Positions 43,818 through 51,869 of a stretch of DNA of 64,000 bases are shown here, piece after piece. The notes beneath the pieces are model-generated. The model did not search any database. It had not been told where the DNA came from and saw nothing but the letters and a program-made list of their open reading frames with translations. Within the stretch, counting starts at the first letter, position 1. Each line of letters begins with the position of its first letter. The position numbers were made by a program, and so were the translations under genes. Origin of the DNA: Endozoicomonas sp. OPT23 (lineage in GTDB: Bacteria; Pseudomonadota; Gammaproteobacteria; Pseudomonadales; Endozoicomonadaceae). The stretch is taken from positions 310,001-374,000 of the forward strand of contig NZ_PPFD01000003.1 of the NCBI RefSeq assembly GCF_009653635.1, given 5' to 3'.

Positions 43818-44312
43818 ATGACTGCTCCCGTTGGAATTATAATGGGCTCGAAAAGCGATTGGCCGACCATGCAACATGCGGCTGATATGCTGGACAATCT
43901 GGGCGTTGCCTACGAAGTGAAAGTCGTTTCCGCTCACCGCACGCCTGACCTGTTATTCGATTACGCCAAGAGCGCACAGAGCCGCGGTATCAAGGTTATT
44001 ATTGCCGGTGCCGGTGGCGCTGCGCATCTGCCTGGCATGGCTGCTTCCCAGACATCTCTTCCTGTTCTCGGTGTTCCCGTAAAAAGCCGCGCACTAAACG
44101 GTCTCGATTCCCTGCTGTCTATTGCTCAAATGCCCGGTGGTGTTGCCGTTGGTACTCTGGCGATTGGTGATGCCGGTGCTAAAAACGCAGGCCTGCTGGC
44201 TGCACAGATTCTGGCCACCAGCGATGATGCTCTGTTGAAACGCGTTGATGAGTTCCGCGCTAACCAGACAGACACTATTCTTGCTGAGCCGGACCCGCGC
44301 ACTGCTGAGTAA
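43818..44312 (+). CDS. purE: N5-carboxyaminoimidazole ribonucleotide mutase
   Basis: PurE (class I) converts N5-CAIR to CAIR in purine synthesis and works with PurK, encoded next. The 164-residue product has the family motifs [50 protein letters not shown] with the substrate-binding loop, and [32 protein letters not shown] 43818 follows the leader hairpin by about 20 bases. A repeat copy lies between this gene and purK. Confidence 0.96.
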   Translation: MTAPVGIIMGSKSDWPTMQHAADMLDNLGVAYEVKVVSAHRTPDLLFDYAKSAQSRGIKVIIAGAGGAAHLPGMAASQTSLPVLGVPVKSRALNGLDSLLSIAQMPGGVAVGTLAIGDAGAKNAGLLAAQILATSDDALLKRVDEFRANQTDTILAEPDPRTAE

Positions 44313-44325
44313 TCAGACATACGCT

Positions 44326-44403
44326 TTCATAAGCTGTTTGTTTGCCTGCCTGCGGCAGGCGAATAGCAATTTAATATTCGATTGCATGCGTCTACACACT
44401 TAA
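44326..44403 (+). repeat. Dispersed hairpin-tail repeat, copy F
   Basis: It starts TTTCATAAG, has a stem GCCTGCC-TGC-GGCAGGC extended by GCTGTT/AATAGC with an insertion on the left side, then AATTTAATATTCGATTGC and the ending GTCTACACACTTAA. It occupies most of the purE-purK gap, ending 51 bases before the purK ATG. Confidence 0.8.
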
Positions 44404-44454
44404 TGTTTCTAAAATAGACATAACAATTTCATTACTCTATTGAGAAGAGCCACG

Positions 44455-45528
44455 ATGAAAATTGGTATCCTGGGAAATGGTCAGTTAGGCCAGATGTTAG
44501 CTGCCAGCGTTACGGACCTTACCGACCTGGAAGTCTCCCTGTATGACCTTCGCACCCATGAGGAAAGCAAACTGACTGCTTTCATGAACAGCGTTGACCT
44601 TGTTTCTTACGAAACCGAGAACATTCCGGCTGAGATTGTCAGCCAGATGGAAGCGGTTGAGGATAAAGTATTCCCCAGCCTTAAAGCTTTGAAAACTTTT
44701 CAGAACCGTCTGCTGGAAAAGAATGCTCTGCGTGCTGCCGGTATCGCCACCGCAGATTTTCATGCCGTGAATTCTCTTGCCGATGTTCATCAGGCCATTG
44801 AAAAGCTTGGCCTTCCCATTGTGATGAAAACGACAACAGAAGGGTATGACGGCAAAGGGCAATTCGTTCTGCGCAAGCCGGAAGATGCCGAAGCTGCCTG
44901 GGAAGCCATTGGTCATCGTGAACTGATTGCCGAAGCTTTTGTGCCTTTTCAGCGTGAAACGTCAGTTATTGCCAGCCGTGACCGTGATGGCAACATTAAT
45001 ATCTGGCCAATGACAGAGAACATTCATCACGAAGGCATTCTGCGCTACTCCCTGTATCCGGTTGCAGAGTTGGCTCCAGAGAAAGTAGAGCAGGCGAAAC
45101 GCTATATTCGTGATCTGGCCAATGACCTTGATTACGTCGGCACCATGACTCTTGAGCTGTTTGAAACAGAACAGGGGCTGGTTGCCAATGAAGTGGCTCC
45201 ACGGGTTCATAACTCAGGTCACTGGTCTATAGAAGGTACCGAAGCCAGTCAGTTCCGAAACCATATGCTGGCACTGAGCGGTAAAACGCTTGGCAGCACT
45301 GATGCGAAATATGCTTCAGTCGCCATGGTCAATGTAGTTGGTGAAGAAGACAGCTCGCTGAAAGCCGACGGCATCAGTAATGCTTACCGCCACTCCTATG
45401 GAAAGGAAGCTCGCCCTGCCCGTAAACTGGGGCACATTACGGTTGTCGCTGACAGTGTTGCAGAGCGGAACCAGACGGTTGAAGAGTTGATTGATGTCAT
45501 TCCGGAAGGTGTCTGGAAAGCCAGTTGA
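44455..45528 (+). CDS. purK: N5-carboxyaminoimidazole ribonucleotide synthase
   Basis: PurK is an ATP-grasp enzyme that makes N5-CAIR from AIR, bicarbonate and ATP. The 357-residue product starts MKIGILGNGQLGQMLA (PreATP-grasp fold), has LVSYETENIPAE, LPIVMKTTTEGYDGKGQFVL and ELFETEQGLVANEVAPRVHNSGHWSIEGTEASQFRNH, which include the ATP and metal ligands. ATG 44455 is chosen because GAGAAGAG lies a few bases upstream and the chain then starts like its family; a TTG five codons earlier overlaps that binding site. It forms an operon with purE. Confidence 0.95.
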   Translation: MKIGILGNGQLGQMLAASVTDLTDLEVSLYDLRTHEESKLTAFMNSVDLVSYETENIPAEIVSQMEAVEDKVFPSLKALKTFQNRLLEKNALRAAGIATADFHAVNSLADVHQAIEKLGLPIVMKTTTEGYDGKGQFVLRKPEDAEAAWEAIGHRELIAEAFVPFQRETSVIASRDRDGNINIWPMTENIHHEGILRYSLYPVAELAPEKVEQAKRYIRDLANDLDYVGTMTLELFETEQGLVANEVAPRVHNSGHWSIEGTEASQFRNHMLALSGKTLGSTDAKYASVAMVNVVGEEDSSLKADGISNAYRHSYGKEARPARKLGHITVVADSVAERNQTVEELIDVIPEGVWKAS

Positions 45529-45558
45529 TCGCATAGCCAAATGTTATGGCAAGAATGT

Positions 45559-45656
45559 GTTGGGTTTCGTTTCGCTTAACCCAACCTGCCTCGACTCAAG
45601 AGCACTGCAGGCCGGGTAGAACAAAGTGAAACCCAACAAATAATATTGAGTTTCAC
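45559..45656. repeat. GTTGGGTTTC-type inverted repeat between convergent genes
   Basis: GTTGGGTT (45559-45566) pairs with AACCCAAC (45578-45585), and GTTGGGTTTC is complementary again to GAAACCCAAC further on (45628-45637). GTGAAA/TTTCAC (45626-45631 with 45651-45656) adds another stem. A related hairpin occurs at 51299-51316. Both lie between convergent genes, so a terminator function is possible. Similar GTTGGG-TTTCGC-CCAACC sequences are familiar from other gammaproteobacterial spacers. Confidence 0.55.
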
Positions 45657-45676
45657 TTCTATCTGTCGCAAAAAAT

Positions 45677-46996
45677 TCAGAAAGTAGCTTTCTTCAGTTC
45701 CTCCATCGAATCCTTCAAAACATCAATAGTGTAATCAATATCATCATCGGTATGAGCCGTTGAGATAAAGAACTTCTCCTGGCCCTTCACAATGCCTCTG
45801 TCCATCAGCAATTCGATCAAGCGGAAGTTTTTAGCCCAGTCGATGGTCAGATAACTGCGATGATCAATGACCTCCTGAGAAGTAAACATAGGCTGAAAAG
45901 CGGTAGGTTCACCAATCACAGTTGCAGGAATATCAGCGTGGTCCAGCATTTCCACCAGCGCATTCTTCAAGCGCAAGCCTTTTCGATTTACCTCTTCATA
46001 AAGACCTGGGGTTTGCAGCTCTTTAATCAGAGCCAGAGCCACTGACGTAGAAATAACGTTACCGCTGTAGGTTCCGGTCAGGCGAACATGGTTGCCCTGT
46101 TCATAACCTTTAGCTCCAGCCAGCTCCATAATATCCCTGCGACCTCCGACAAAACCAAACGGCAAACCACCTGTTACCGCCTTGGCACCGGCACAAAGAT
46201 CGGGAACAACACCGTAGTATTCCTGAGCACCTCCCAGAGCCAGACGAAAACCGGTAACCACTTCATCAAAGATCAGTGGAATATCCAGCTCACGAGTCAC
46301 TTCGCGCAACCCTTCAAGGAATCCTGGCAATGGCGTAAAGGTGCGACACATAGGTTCAACCATGACACAGGCCAGCTCATCCGCATGTTTACGAATCAAC
46401 TCTACCGTACGTTCAATGTCGTTGAACGGCGCAATTAATACGTCTCCACTGGTCTGCTGAGGAATACCCGCTGAATTGGACACAGCCTGAGGAAAATCAG
46501 CTGGCTCCATGGTGAACTGGGCACTCATCAGAGCATGGTCGTGCATACCATGGTAAGCCCCTTCAAACTTCAGCATCTTGTCACGGCCACGATAGGCTCG
46601 TGCCATTCTTAAAGCGTAATAGGTCGCTTCTGAACCCGAGTTATGGAAAGTCACCTGTTCAGCACAGGGAACTACTCGAGCAATCTCTTCAGCCAGCTCT
46701 ATAGCGACATCGTTGGTCAGCAGGAAAGAAGTGCCCTGATCAACTCTGCCTCTGACCGCCTCGACCATTGCCGGGTGTGAATGCCCGAGAAACATAGGGC
46801 CGGAACCCAACAGGTAATCAATGTATTCATTGTCACTGGTATCGGTGATATGTGCACCCTTACCAGACTTCATGATCATGTTGTAACCAGGGCGAATCGT
46901 AGTGCTACGAATACCACAGGCCAGAAACTGTTCGGATTTTTCCAGCAGAATCCGTTCACGCTCGGACTGGCTTTTCCGTTGAAACTGAAAGCTCAT
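45677..46996 (-). CDS. Class III aminotransferase, glutamate-1-semialdehyde aminomutase-like
   Basis: This 439-residue pyridoxal-phosphate protein resembles HemL but is clearly distinct from the true hemL at 60938. It has DNEYIDYLLGSGPMFLGHSHPAMVEAV, FHNSGSEATYYALRMARAYRGRDKMLKFEGAYHG, IFDEVVTGFRLALGGAQEYYGVVPDL and the likely Schiff-base lysine in CAGAKAVTGGLPFGFVGG. ATG 46996 has AAGGAA upstream. It starts 73 bp after a sulfotransferase gene on the same strand, with a LysR regulator further upstream. A second HemL-like enzyme beside a sulfotransferase suggests a small-molecule pathway rather than haem synthesis. The substrate is unknown. Confidence 0.8.
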   Translation of the reverse strand: MSFQFQRKSQSERERILLEKSEQFLACGIRSTTIRPGYNMIMKSGKGAHITDTSDNEYIDYLLGSGPMFLGHSHPAMVEAVRGRVDQGTSFLLTNDVAIELAEEIARVVPCAEQVTFHNSGSEATYYALRMARAYRGRDKMLKFEGAYHGMHDHALMSAQFTMEPADFPQAVSNSAGIPQQTSGDVLIAPFNDIERTVELIRKHADELACVMVEPMCRTFTPLPGFLEGLREVTRELDIPLIFDEVVTGFRLALGGAQEYYGVVPDLCAGAKAVTGGLPFGFVGGRRDIMELAGAKGYEQGNHVRLTGTYSGNVISTSVALALIKELQTPGLYEEVNRKGLRLKNALVEMLDHADIPATVIGEPTAFQPMFTSQEVIDHRSYLTIDWAKNFRLIELLMDRGIVKGQEKFFISTAHTDDDIDYTIDVLKDSMEELKKATF

Positions 46997-47069
46997 AACG
47001 ACATTCCTTTTTTCATCCGGCAGCCTTTCGGCTGCGCATGGATTCAATTCATCACTGCAACAGTTCTAA

Positions 47070-48245
47070 TCACTCTTTAATAAACACGCCGCTTTGTTTG
47101 ATATACGGCGTAAAGCGTTCATTAATCTGAGAGTGAGTCAGGGATAAAGGCTCTTTCTTCGCCTTACCATGTTTGTGCTGCGGGTTGTCGTCATTCCACT
47201 GGTTCAGGGCTTGATCAACGTCTGGTGTCCAGTCAATACCGAAATAGTCATAAGCCTTCTTCGCCATACCGACAGGGTCAGCCATATAGTCGGTAAAATG
47301 CATATCAAAGAACTGAGCTTCAGGGAACTGCTTACGAATGTCATAAGCTCGCTCTGTAGCATCCGCCCAGACTTCCATCTGCTCTTTCAACAGGTCGTCA
47401 CGGTCAATGGTTTCCGGACGGCAACTGAGACCACGGGAAACAGCGTTCATAGTGGTGTAGGACTCCAGCACAGAAGCCGGGTCACGGTGAGTCCAGATAA
47501 CCTGAGCGTCCGGGTACACTTTCAGGAAGGATTTCAGATGCTTCAGGTGAACCGGGTATTTCAGTGTCCATGGTTTTTCAGATTCATTGGCGCTGATCAG
47601 CTGTAACAGTTTTTTATGCTGCTTGTAGGTCGGCACCATATCGCACTTCTCATACCACTCGTTGTAGTGCGGGACCTTGGAGCAAATCTGCCAGTACTCA
47701 TCGGTAAAGGTCTGAGCCATCAGGTGCCCGCACTCTTCCGGCAGCCAGGCTTCCATATAGTGCATAGACTTGGATTCAGGTGCGTTGGAATAAATGCGGT
47801 TGATGCGTTCAACGGTGGCCTGATAGTCAGGGTGGTCATCCCACTCTTCACGAGGCGGGCGAGGCTGTGGTCGTTCACTTAACCAATACTGCAGGTGTTG
47901 TCTGTTCGGGTCACGAGCCATCAGATACTGCAATGCGGTAGAACCGGTACGCACCATGCCAGTGATAACCAGTGGCTTCTTGATCTCAATATCCAGAATT
48001 TCTGGACGATTCTTAAAGGCCTGCTCCGCTTTCAGGCGCTGCTCAAGTTCATGCACCAGTTTGGGTGCGTAATGCAGCGGGCTGTGCAGATCACTGTACT
48101 GATCTTGGGACTCCAGTAGAACCCGCAGGCCTGTGAGGTATGACTTATCTTCACCAAAATCGGTAAGACCGGTATTTTCAATGGCAATTTCGTGGAGTGG
48201 CTGAATCCAGTCCACGAATTTATCGAGCTTGAGCAGGCGTTTCAT
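47070..48245 (-). CDS. PAPS-dependent sulfotransferase family protein
   Basis: The 391-residue product belongs to the Sulfotransfer_3-like family, which moves sulfate from PAPS to hydroxyl or amino groups. The 5'-phosphosulfate loop is KPLVITGMVRTGSTALQYLMARD (about residue 105) and the 3'-phosphate site VIWTHRDPASVLESY (about 245). TLKYPVHLKHL and the C-terminal region fit the family. There is no signal peptide, so it is cytoplasmic. ATG 48245 has GGAG about ten bases upstream. The gene is likely cotranscribed with the aminotransferase downstream. No PAPS synthesis genes are in the window. Confidence 0.85.
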   Translation of the reverse strand: MKRLLKLDKFVDWIQPLHEIAIENTGLTDFGEDKSYLTGLRVLLESQDQYSDLHSPLHYAPKLVHELEQRLKAEQAFKNRPEILDIEIKKPLVITGMVRTGSTALQYLMARDPNRQHLQYWLSERPQPRPPREEWDDHPDYQATVERINRIYSNAPESKSMHYMEAWLPEECGHLMAQTFTDEYWQICSKVPHYNEWYEKCDMVPTYKQHKKLLQLISANESEKPWTLKYPVHLKHLKSFLKVYPDAQVIWTHRDPASVLESYTTMNAVSRGLSCRPETIDRDDLLKEQMEVWADATERAYDIRKQFPEAQFFDMHFTDYMADPVGMAKKAYDYFGIDWTPDVDQALNQWNDDNPQHKHGKAKKEPLSLTHSQINERFTPYIKQSGVFIKE

Positions 48246-48399
48246 TGTTGTTTTTCTCCAACCTGTAATCTGGCAGATGACCAGCCCCATAGAAGAGTAA
48301 GGCAGTCACCCGATCTTGGTAGCTAATGTATTACAGGTGAAACAACGAATGAACTTTGATGCTTTAACAACAGTTATTCCCTGACATATGTCTTCTGGC

Positions 48400-48424
48400 T
48401 TAAGTGTGTAGATACACTCAATAG
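48400..48424 (-). repeat. Dispersed hairpin-tail repeat, copy G (tail only)
   Basis: Only the tail is well preserved: on the reverse strand CTATTGAGTGTATCTACACACTTAA-like sequence with the hairpin AGTGT-ATCTAC-ACACT (48403-48418). The expected main stem would fall in the 3' end of the LysR gene and is not formed. It lies between the LysR and sulfotransferase genes, with the same orientation as both. Confidence 0.5.
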
Positions 48425-48437
48425 CCTAGAAATTTAG

Positions 48438-49328
48438 TCAAAGATATTCCGCCATCCTGTCGATCAGCAAATCCAGACACTCCCGCGCCAGCGGTGTGAT
48501 GTACTCTCGACGATAAAGTGCCGACACCGGCATAGGGGCGATATCAACATCCACATCAAGCTTTAACAGCGTCTCTCGGGCTACGGCTTTCTTAACCAGA
48601 TGTTCTGGTGCCAGAATAACGCCAAGCCCTGCTTCGGCATGAGACACCAGAGAAGTGCTGTGATTGGTCAGAAGCGTATGCTCTATCTGATAATGCTCTG
48701 CTGGCGCAGACATCTTCTCAACCCAGCGATTACTGCGATTCATTCGAGTGCCAACAAAGCGATGATTACTCTGGAGATCATCGATATCCTCAGGATGGCC
48801 GAACTCTTCCAGATAGCCTGGTGATGCGTAGTAGCGGAGTGGTATATTCGCCAAACGCCTACTAGACATATTGCTTTCAGCACCCTCTCCCTGTCGTATA
48901 AACAGGTCGTATTTCAGCTGAAACTCTCTCTGGTAATACTCGGGCGTAGTAGCATCTACTTCCAGTCGAAAGCTGGCATCAGGGTGTCGTTTTTTTAACT
49001 CACTTAACACATCAGGTAAAAAAGCATCAGCAATAGAGGCTGAAGTAGCTATACGCAGAATATTGTCATCATCACTGGCAACACGGCGAACTTCCTTCTC
49101 CGTCAGGTCCACCAGGTTGATGATCTCTTTTGAACGTTCGTAAAACTGCTCACCTGCGGAGGTCAGCATAAGGTGACGAGTACTTCTCCTGAACAGGTGT
49201 GTGTCAAGCTGAGCTTCCAGTTTATCAATCTTTTTGCTGACCGTAGGCTGGGTAGTACCCAGCTTTTCTGCCGCTTTGTTAAAACTGCCAAGCTCTACAA
49301 TGGTGGTAAACAGATGATAGATATCCAT
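48438..49328 (-). CDS. LysR-family transcriptional regulator
   Basis: The 296-residue protein has an N-terminal winged helix-turn-helix typical of LysR regulators (FNKAAEKLGTTQPTVSKKIDKLEAQLDTHLFRRSTRHLMLTSAGEQFYERS, residues about 14-65) and a C-terminal periplasmic-binding-like effector domain. It is encoded on the same strand as and 192 bp upstream of the sulfotransferase gene, so it may regulate that gene pair. LysR genes more often face their targets divergently, and here the upstream neighbour (hotdog protein) is also on the same strand. Effector unknown. Confidence 0.9.
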   Translation of the reverse strand: MDIYHLFTTIVELGSFNKAAEKLGTTQPTVSKKIDKLEAQLDTHLFRRSTRHLMLTSAGEQFYERSKEIINLVDLTEKEVRRVASDDDNILRIATSASIADAFLPDVLSELKKRHPDASFRLEVDATTPEYYQREFQLKYDLFIRQGEGAESNMSSRRLANIPLRYYASPGYLEEFGHPEDIDDLQSNHRFVGTRMNRSNRWVEKMSAPAEHYQIEHTLLTNHSTSLVSHAEAGLGVILAPEHLVKKAVARETLLKLDVDVDIAPMPVSALYRREYITPLARECLDLLIDRMAEYL

Positions 49329-49372
49329 AACTCAGCTGCCCGTCTTATTATTTTACTTTGCAGCGAAGAGTA

Positions 49373-49909
49373 TCAGATTTTTACGGTAGGCGGCCACGGA
49401 CGTTCTTCTTCACTGTCGATCCATGCTTTGGTCCAGCCATCCGGCTCCGGCTTCCAGTCAGTGACACCCATGCATTCAAGTACTTCTGCTGAAGGCACTA
49501 TGCCATTCTTACTGGTGACCGCCGTTCGAAGCAGCACTGATGAAACAGGCTGGCCTTTAACCCACATGGATTGCTTCATGTAGAACCAGCGATCTTCTAT
49601 AGCGACCAGCTTGGTGTACATGGTGATTTCATCAAACAGTTTCACCCGTTTGCGATAACGGGTGGTACTGCCAGCAACAGCAAAACCCCAGCCTTTCTCT
49701 TTCAGGGCCTCACCAAGGCCGGTACGGCTCGAAAGATCAAAACGCCCCAGATCATAGAGCGTCAGAACCCGGCCATTATTCATTTCCATAAAAATATCAA
49801 GGTCCCATGGCATACAGCGAAATTTAATTTCACCTGTTGCCTGAGCTGACAACCGCTCTGCTCTTTTAGCTTTGACCAGAGTCGAGAAAAGTCTGATAAA
49901 GGGATACAT
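49373..49909 (-). CDS. Hotdog-fold acyl-CoA thioesterase-like protein
   Basis: The 178-residue protein has the 4HBT-type core CMPWDLDIFMEMNNGRVLTLYDLGRFDLSSRTG, the hotdog central helix region with an Asp-Asn-Gly active-site pattern, then VAGSTTRYRKRVKLFDEITMYTKLVAIEDRWFYMKQSMWVKG. This matches the THEM6/YbgC-related thioesterase-like group. An amphipathic N-terminus may associate with membranes. It lies 44 bp upstream of the LysR gene on the same strand. The acyl substrate is unknown. Confidence 0.8.
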   Translation of the reverse strand: MYPFIRLFSTLVKAKRAERLSAQATGEIKFRCMPWDLDIFMEMNNGRVLTLYDLGRFDLSSRTGLGEALKEKGWGFAVAGSTTRYRKRVKLFDEITMYTKLVAIEDRWFYMKQSMWVKGQPVSSVLLRTAVTSKNGIVPSAEVLECMGVTDWKPEPDGWTKAWIDSEEERPWPPTVKI

Positions 49910-50013
49910 ATTCTTGTTCGCAGCCGGTTGTTAGTTTTGTTTTCAAGGCTGAATCATATCGCTGCCTACGCCACAATTAAACAGTCGTTTAAAAACGATT
50001 TCGGTTTTCACTC

Positions 50014-50031
50014 GCTGGTATCCCTACCAGC
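50014..50031. other. Short hairpin in the hotdog-antiporter divergent gap
   Basis: GCTGGTA (50014-50020) and TACCAGC (50025-50031) form a perfect 7-bp stem with a TCCC loop. TCGTTT-AA-AAACGA (49985-49998) is a second small hairpin nearby. The 235-bp gap holds the promoters of both flanking genes. The hairpins may be operators; no known motif is matched. Confidence 0.3.
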
Positions 50032-50144
50032 AACTCTCTAGAATAGCCCGCTGCTCAGGAGGGGAAGCCACCTGAATTCCAAGAATAGTATCGGTAATGA
50101 GGGCAACGATGCTGAATCGGTTTTAGTCCTCGGTATAAGAATGC

Positions 50145-51167
50145 ATGATAGAAACGCTGACCTTTATTGCTGCTATTGCTGCGGGCTTTGTGGCCCTGTC
50201 CTGGAGTGCTGACCGACTGATTGAGGTCGCTTCCACCCTAGCTTCCCACCTGGGTATGTCCATTCTAACCATTGGCATGACCATTGTTGCCTTTGGTACC
50301 TCAGCTCCCGAACTACTGGTTTCTTCAGTCGCAGCCGTAGACGGTGCCGGCGGTATTGCCATTGGTAATGCGCTTGGTTCCAACATCATCAATATTGGTC
50401 TGGTTCTGGGTATCTGTGGTGTTCTGATACCACTGTCTGTAAGCCGTCGTGTTATTACCAGAGAACTGCCACTGCTGGGGCTGGTGATTGTCTTTGCGCT
50501 GGCACTCATGCTGGACGGTATACTGAGCCAAATGGATGGTTACCTGCTTGCTGTTGCCCTTGTCGGCTATTGCTACTATCTGGCAAAACACTCCGGCGGG
50601 GATGATTCACCAGAAGACGATGTCACTATTCTGAAGATACCCACCAGCCGTGCAGTTGTTGAAGCCCTGTTATTGCTTGCTGTTCTTTTGGGTAGTTCAA
50701 AACTGCTGGTATGGGGTGCCAGTGAACTGGCTCGCTCCTACGGCATCAGTGAAACCATTATTGGTCTGACCGTTATTGCCTTTGGTACCAGCCTGCCTGA
50801 ACTGGCTGCGGTGATGGCCAGTGCTCGTAAGGGTTTATTTGATATGGTGATGGCCACCGTTATTGGTTCCAACATCTTTAACCTGCTGGGTGTTCTGGCA
50901 TTTCCGGGAATTCTAAGTGGCGGTCTGGAACTCGACCCGATGGTGATTCAGAGAGATGGCCTGGTAATGGCAGGTCTTACTGCCCTCTTTGCCTTTTTTG
51001 TAGTCACCAGTATGGGAAGCAACAACTGTTGTACAACAACAGGCAACAGTGCAACCTGTGAAAAAGAGCTGACTTTCTGCAGTAATATTTCCCGGCTCAA
51101 AAGCGCTATTATTCTAGCCTGCTTTGCGGGTTATATGGGTGTGCTGGCGGTGGATGTTTTAGGCTGA
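50145..51167 (+). CDS. Calcium/sodium antiporter (CaCA family, YrbG-like)
   Basis: The 340-residue integral membrane protein has the two inverted alpha-repeats of the cation/Ca2+ exchanger superfamily: TIGMTIVAFGTSAPELLVSSVAAVDGAGGIAIGNALGSNIINIGLVLGI near residue 45 and IIGLTVIAFGTSLPELAAVMASARKGLFDMVMATVIGSNIFNLLGVLA near 205. The acidic loop HSGGDDSPEDD separates the halves. A cysteine-containing loop (NNCCTTTGNSATCEKELTFCSN, seen near residue 285) before the final helix is unusual for the family. A repeat copy follows, then convergent nrdR. Confidence 0.92.
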   Translation: MIETLTFIAAIAAGFVALSWSADRLIEVASTLASHLGMSILTIGMTIVAFGTSAPELLVSSVAAVDGAGGIAIGNALGSNIINIGLVLGICGVLIPLSVSRRVITRELPLLGLVIVFALALMLDGILSQMDGYLLAVALVGYCYYLAKHSGGDDSPEDDVTILKIPTSRAVVEALLLLAVLLGSSKLLVWGASELARSYGISETIIGLTVIAFGTSLPELAAVMASARKGLFDMVMATVIGSNIFNLLGVLAFPGILSGGLELDPMVIQRDGLVMAGLTALFAFFVVTSMGSNNCCTTTGNSATCEKELTFCSNISRLKSAIILACFAGYMGVLAVDVLG

Positions 51168-51179
51168 ATAACATAAGTA

Positions 51180-51252
51180 ATTCATAAGCTATTTGCCCGC
51201 CTGCGGCGGGCAAATAGCAATTAAATATTCGGTTGTGTGTCTACACACGTAA
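51180..51252 (+). repeat. Dispersed hairpin-tail repeat, copy H (best preserved)
   Basis: After ATTCATAA, the arm GCTATTTGCCCGCC (51188-51201) pairs perfectly over 14 bp with 51205-51218 around TGC. The tail AATTAAATATTCGGTT leads to the perfect small hairpin GTGTGT-CT-ACACAC. I use this as the type copy. It lies 12 bp after the antiporter stop, pointing toward the convergent nrdR gene. Confidence 0.9.
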
Positions 51253-51316
51253 AGCCCAACGTATAACCAGAATATAAGAACGGTAAGTGTTGTTTGTGTT
51301 GGGCTTTGCAGCCCAA
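51251..51316. terminator. Nested inverted repeats between convergent antiporter and nrdR genes
   Basis: AAAGCCCAAC (51251-51260) is complementary to GTTGGGCTTT (51298-51307). Alternatively TTGGGCT (51299-51305) pairs with AGCCCAA (51310-51316) around TTGC to give a compact hairpin. The two pairings exclude each other. The position 12 bp beyond the nrdR stop suits a terminator, but no T-run follows. Confidence 0.45.
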
Positions 51317-51327
51317 GCTACGGCTGG

Positions 51328-51783
51328 TTATTTATCCGTTTCCAGTCGTTCGATCTCTTCCCGGAACTCGTTCAAGTCCTTGAAGTGTCTGTAGACCGAA
51401 GCAAAGCGGATATAGGCTATCTCATCCAGTTCCTGAAGCTCCCGCATCACCTCTTCACCCAGCACCAGTGACTGCACTTCACGCTCACCGGTTGCCCTCA
51501 GTCGATGTTTTATACGGTTAATCGCTTCTTCAACCCGCTCCATACCTACAGGTCGCTTTTCCAACGCACGGGTCATACCGGCACGAAGTTTTTCTTCATT
51601 GAAAGGTTCACGGGAACCATCACGCTTTACCAGACGCGGGATTAACAGTTCAGCGGTTTCATAGGTGGTAAAACGTTCACTGCAGGTCAGGCATTCACGA
51701 CGCCGGCGCACCTGGTTGCCATCTGCCACCAGGCGGGAGTCTATTACTTTTGTATCGACAGCATTACAAAATGGGCAGTGCAT
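51328..51783 (-). CDS. nrdR: Transcriptional repressor NrdR
   Basis: NrdR senses dATP/ATP and represses ribonucleotide reductase genes. The 151-residue product has the N-terminal zinc ribbon ([18 protein letters not shown]...[17 protein letters not shown], four cysteines) and an ATP-cone domain ([33 protein letters not shown] to about residue 139). In many gammaproteobacteria nrdR lies directly upstream of ribD; here about 9 kb of other genes separate them, and a TraB-like gene lies between nrdR and glyA. No NrdR boxes were identified in the window. Confidence 0.96.
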   Translation of the reverse strand: MHCPFCNAVDTKVIDSRLVADGNQVRRRRECLTCSERFTTYETAELLIPRLVKRDGSREPFNEEKLRAGMTRALEKRPVGMERVEEAINRIKHRLRATGEREVQSLVLGEEVMRELQELDEIAYIRFASVYRHFKDLNEFREEIERLETDK

Positions 51784-51869
51784 TGGCTTAGTAATCTGAG
51801 TGTAATTGTCTACTCATCATAACCGGATGTAGCTAGATTACAAAACCCTCCCCTCTCTTCTTCTACAAG

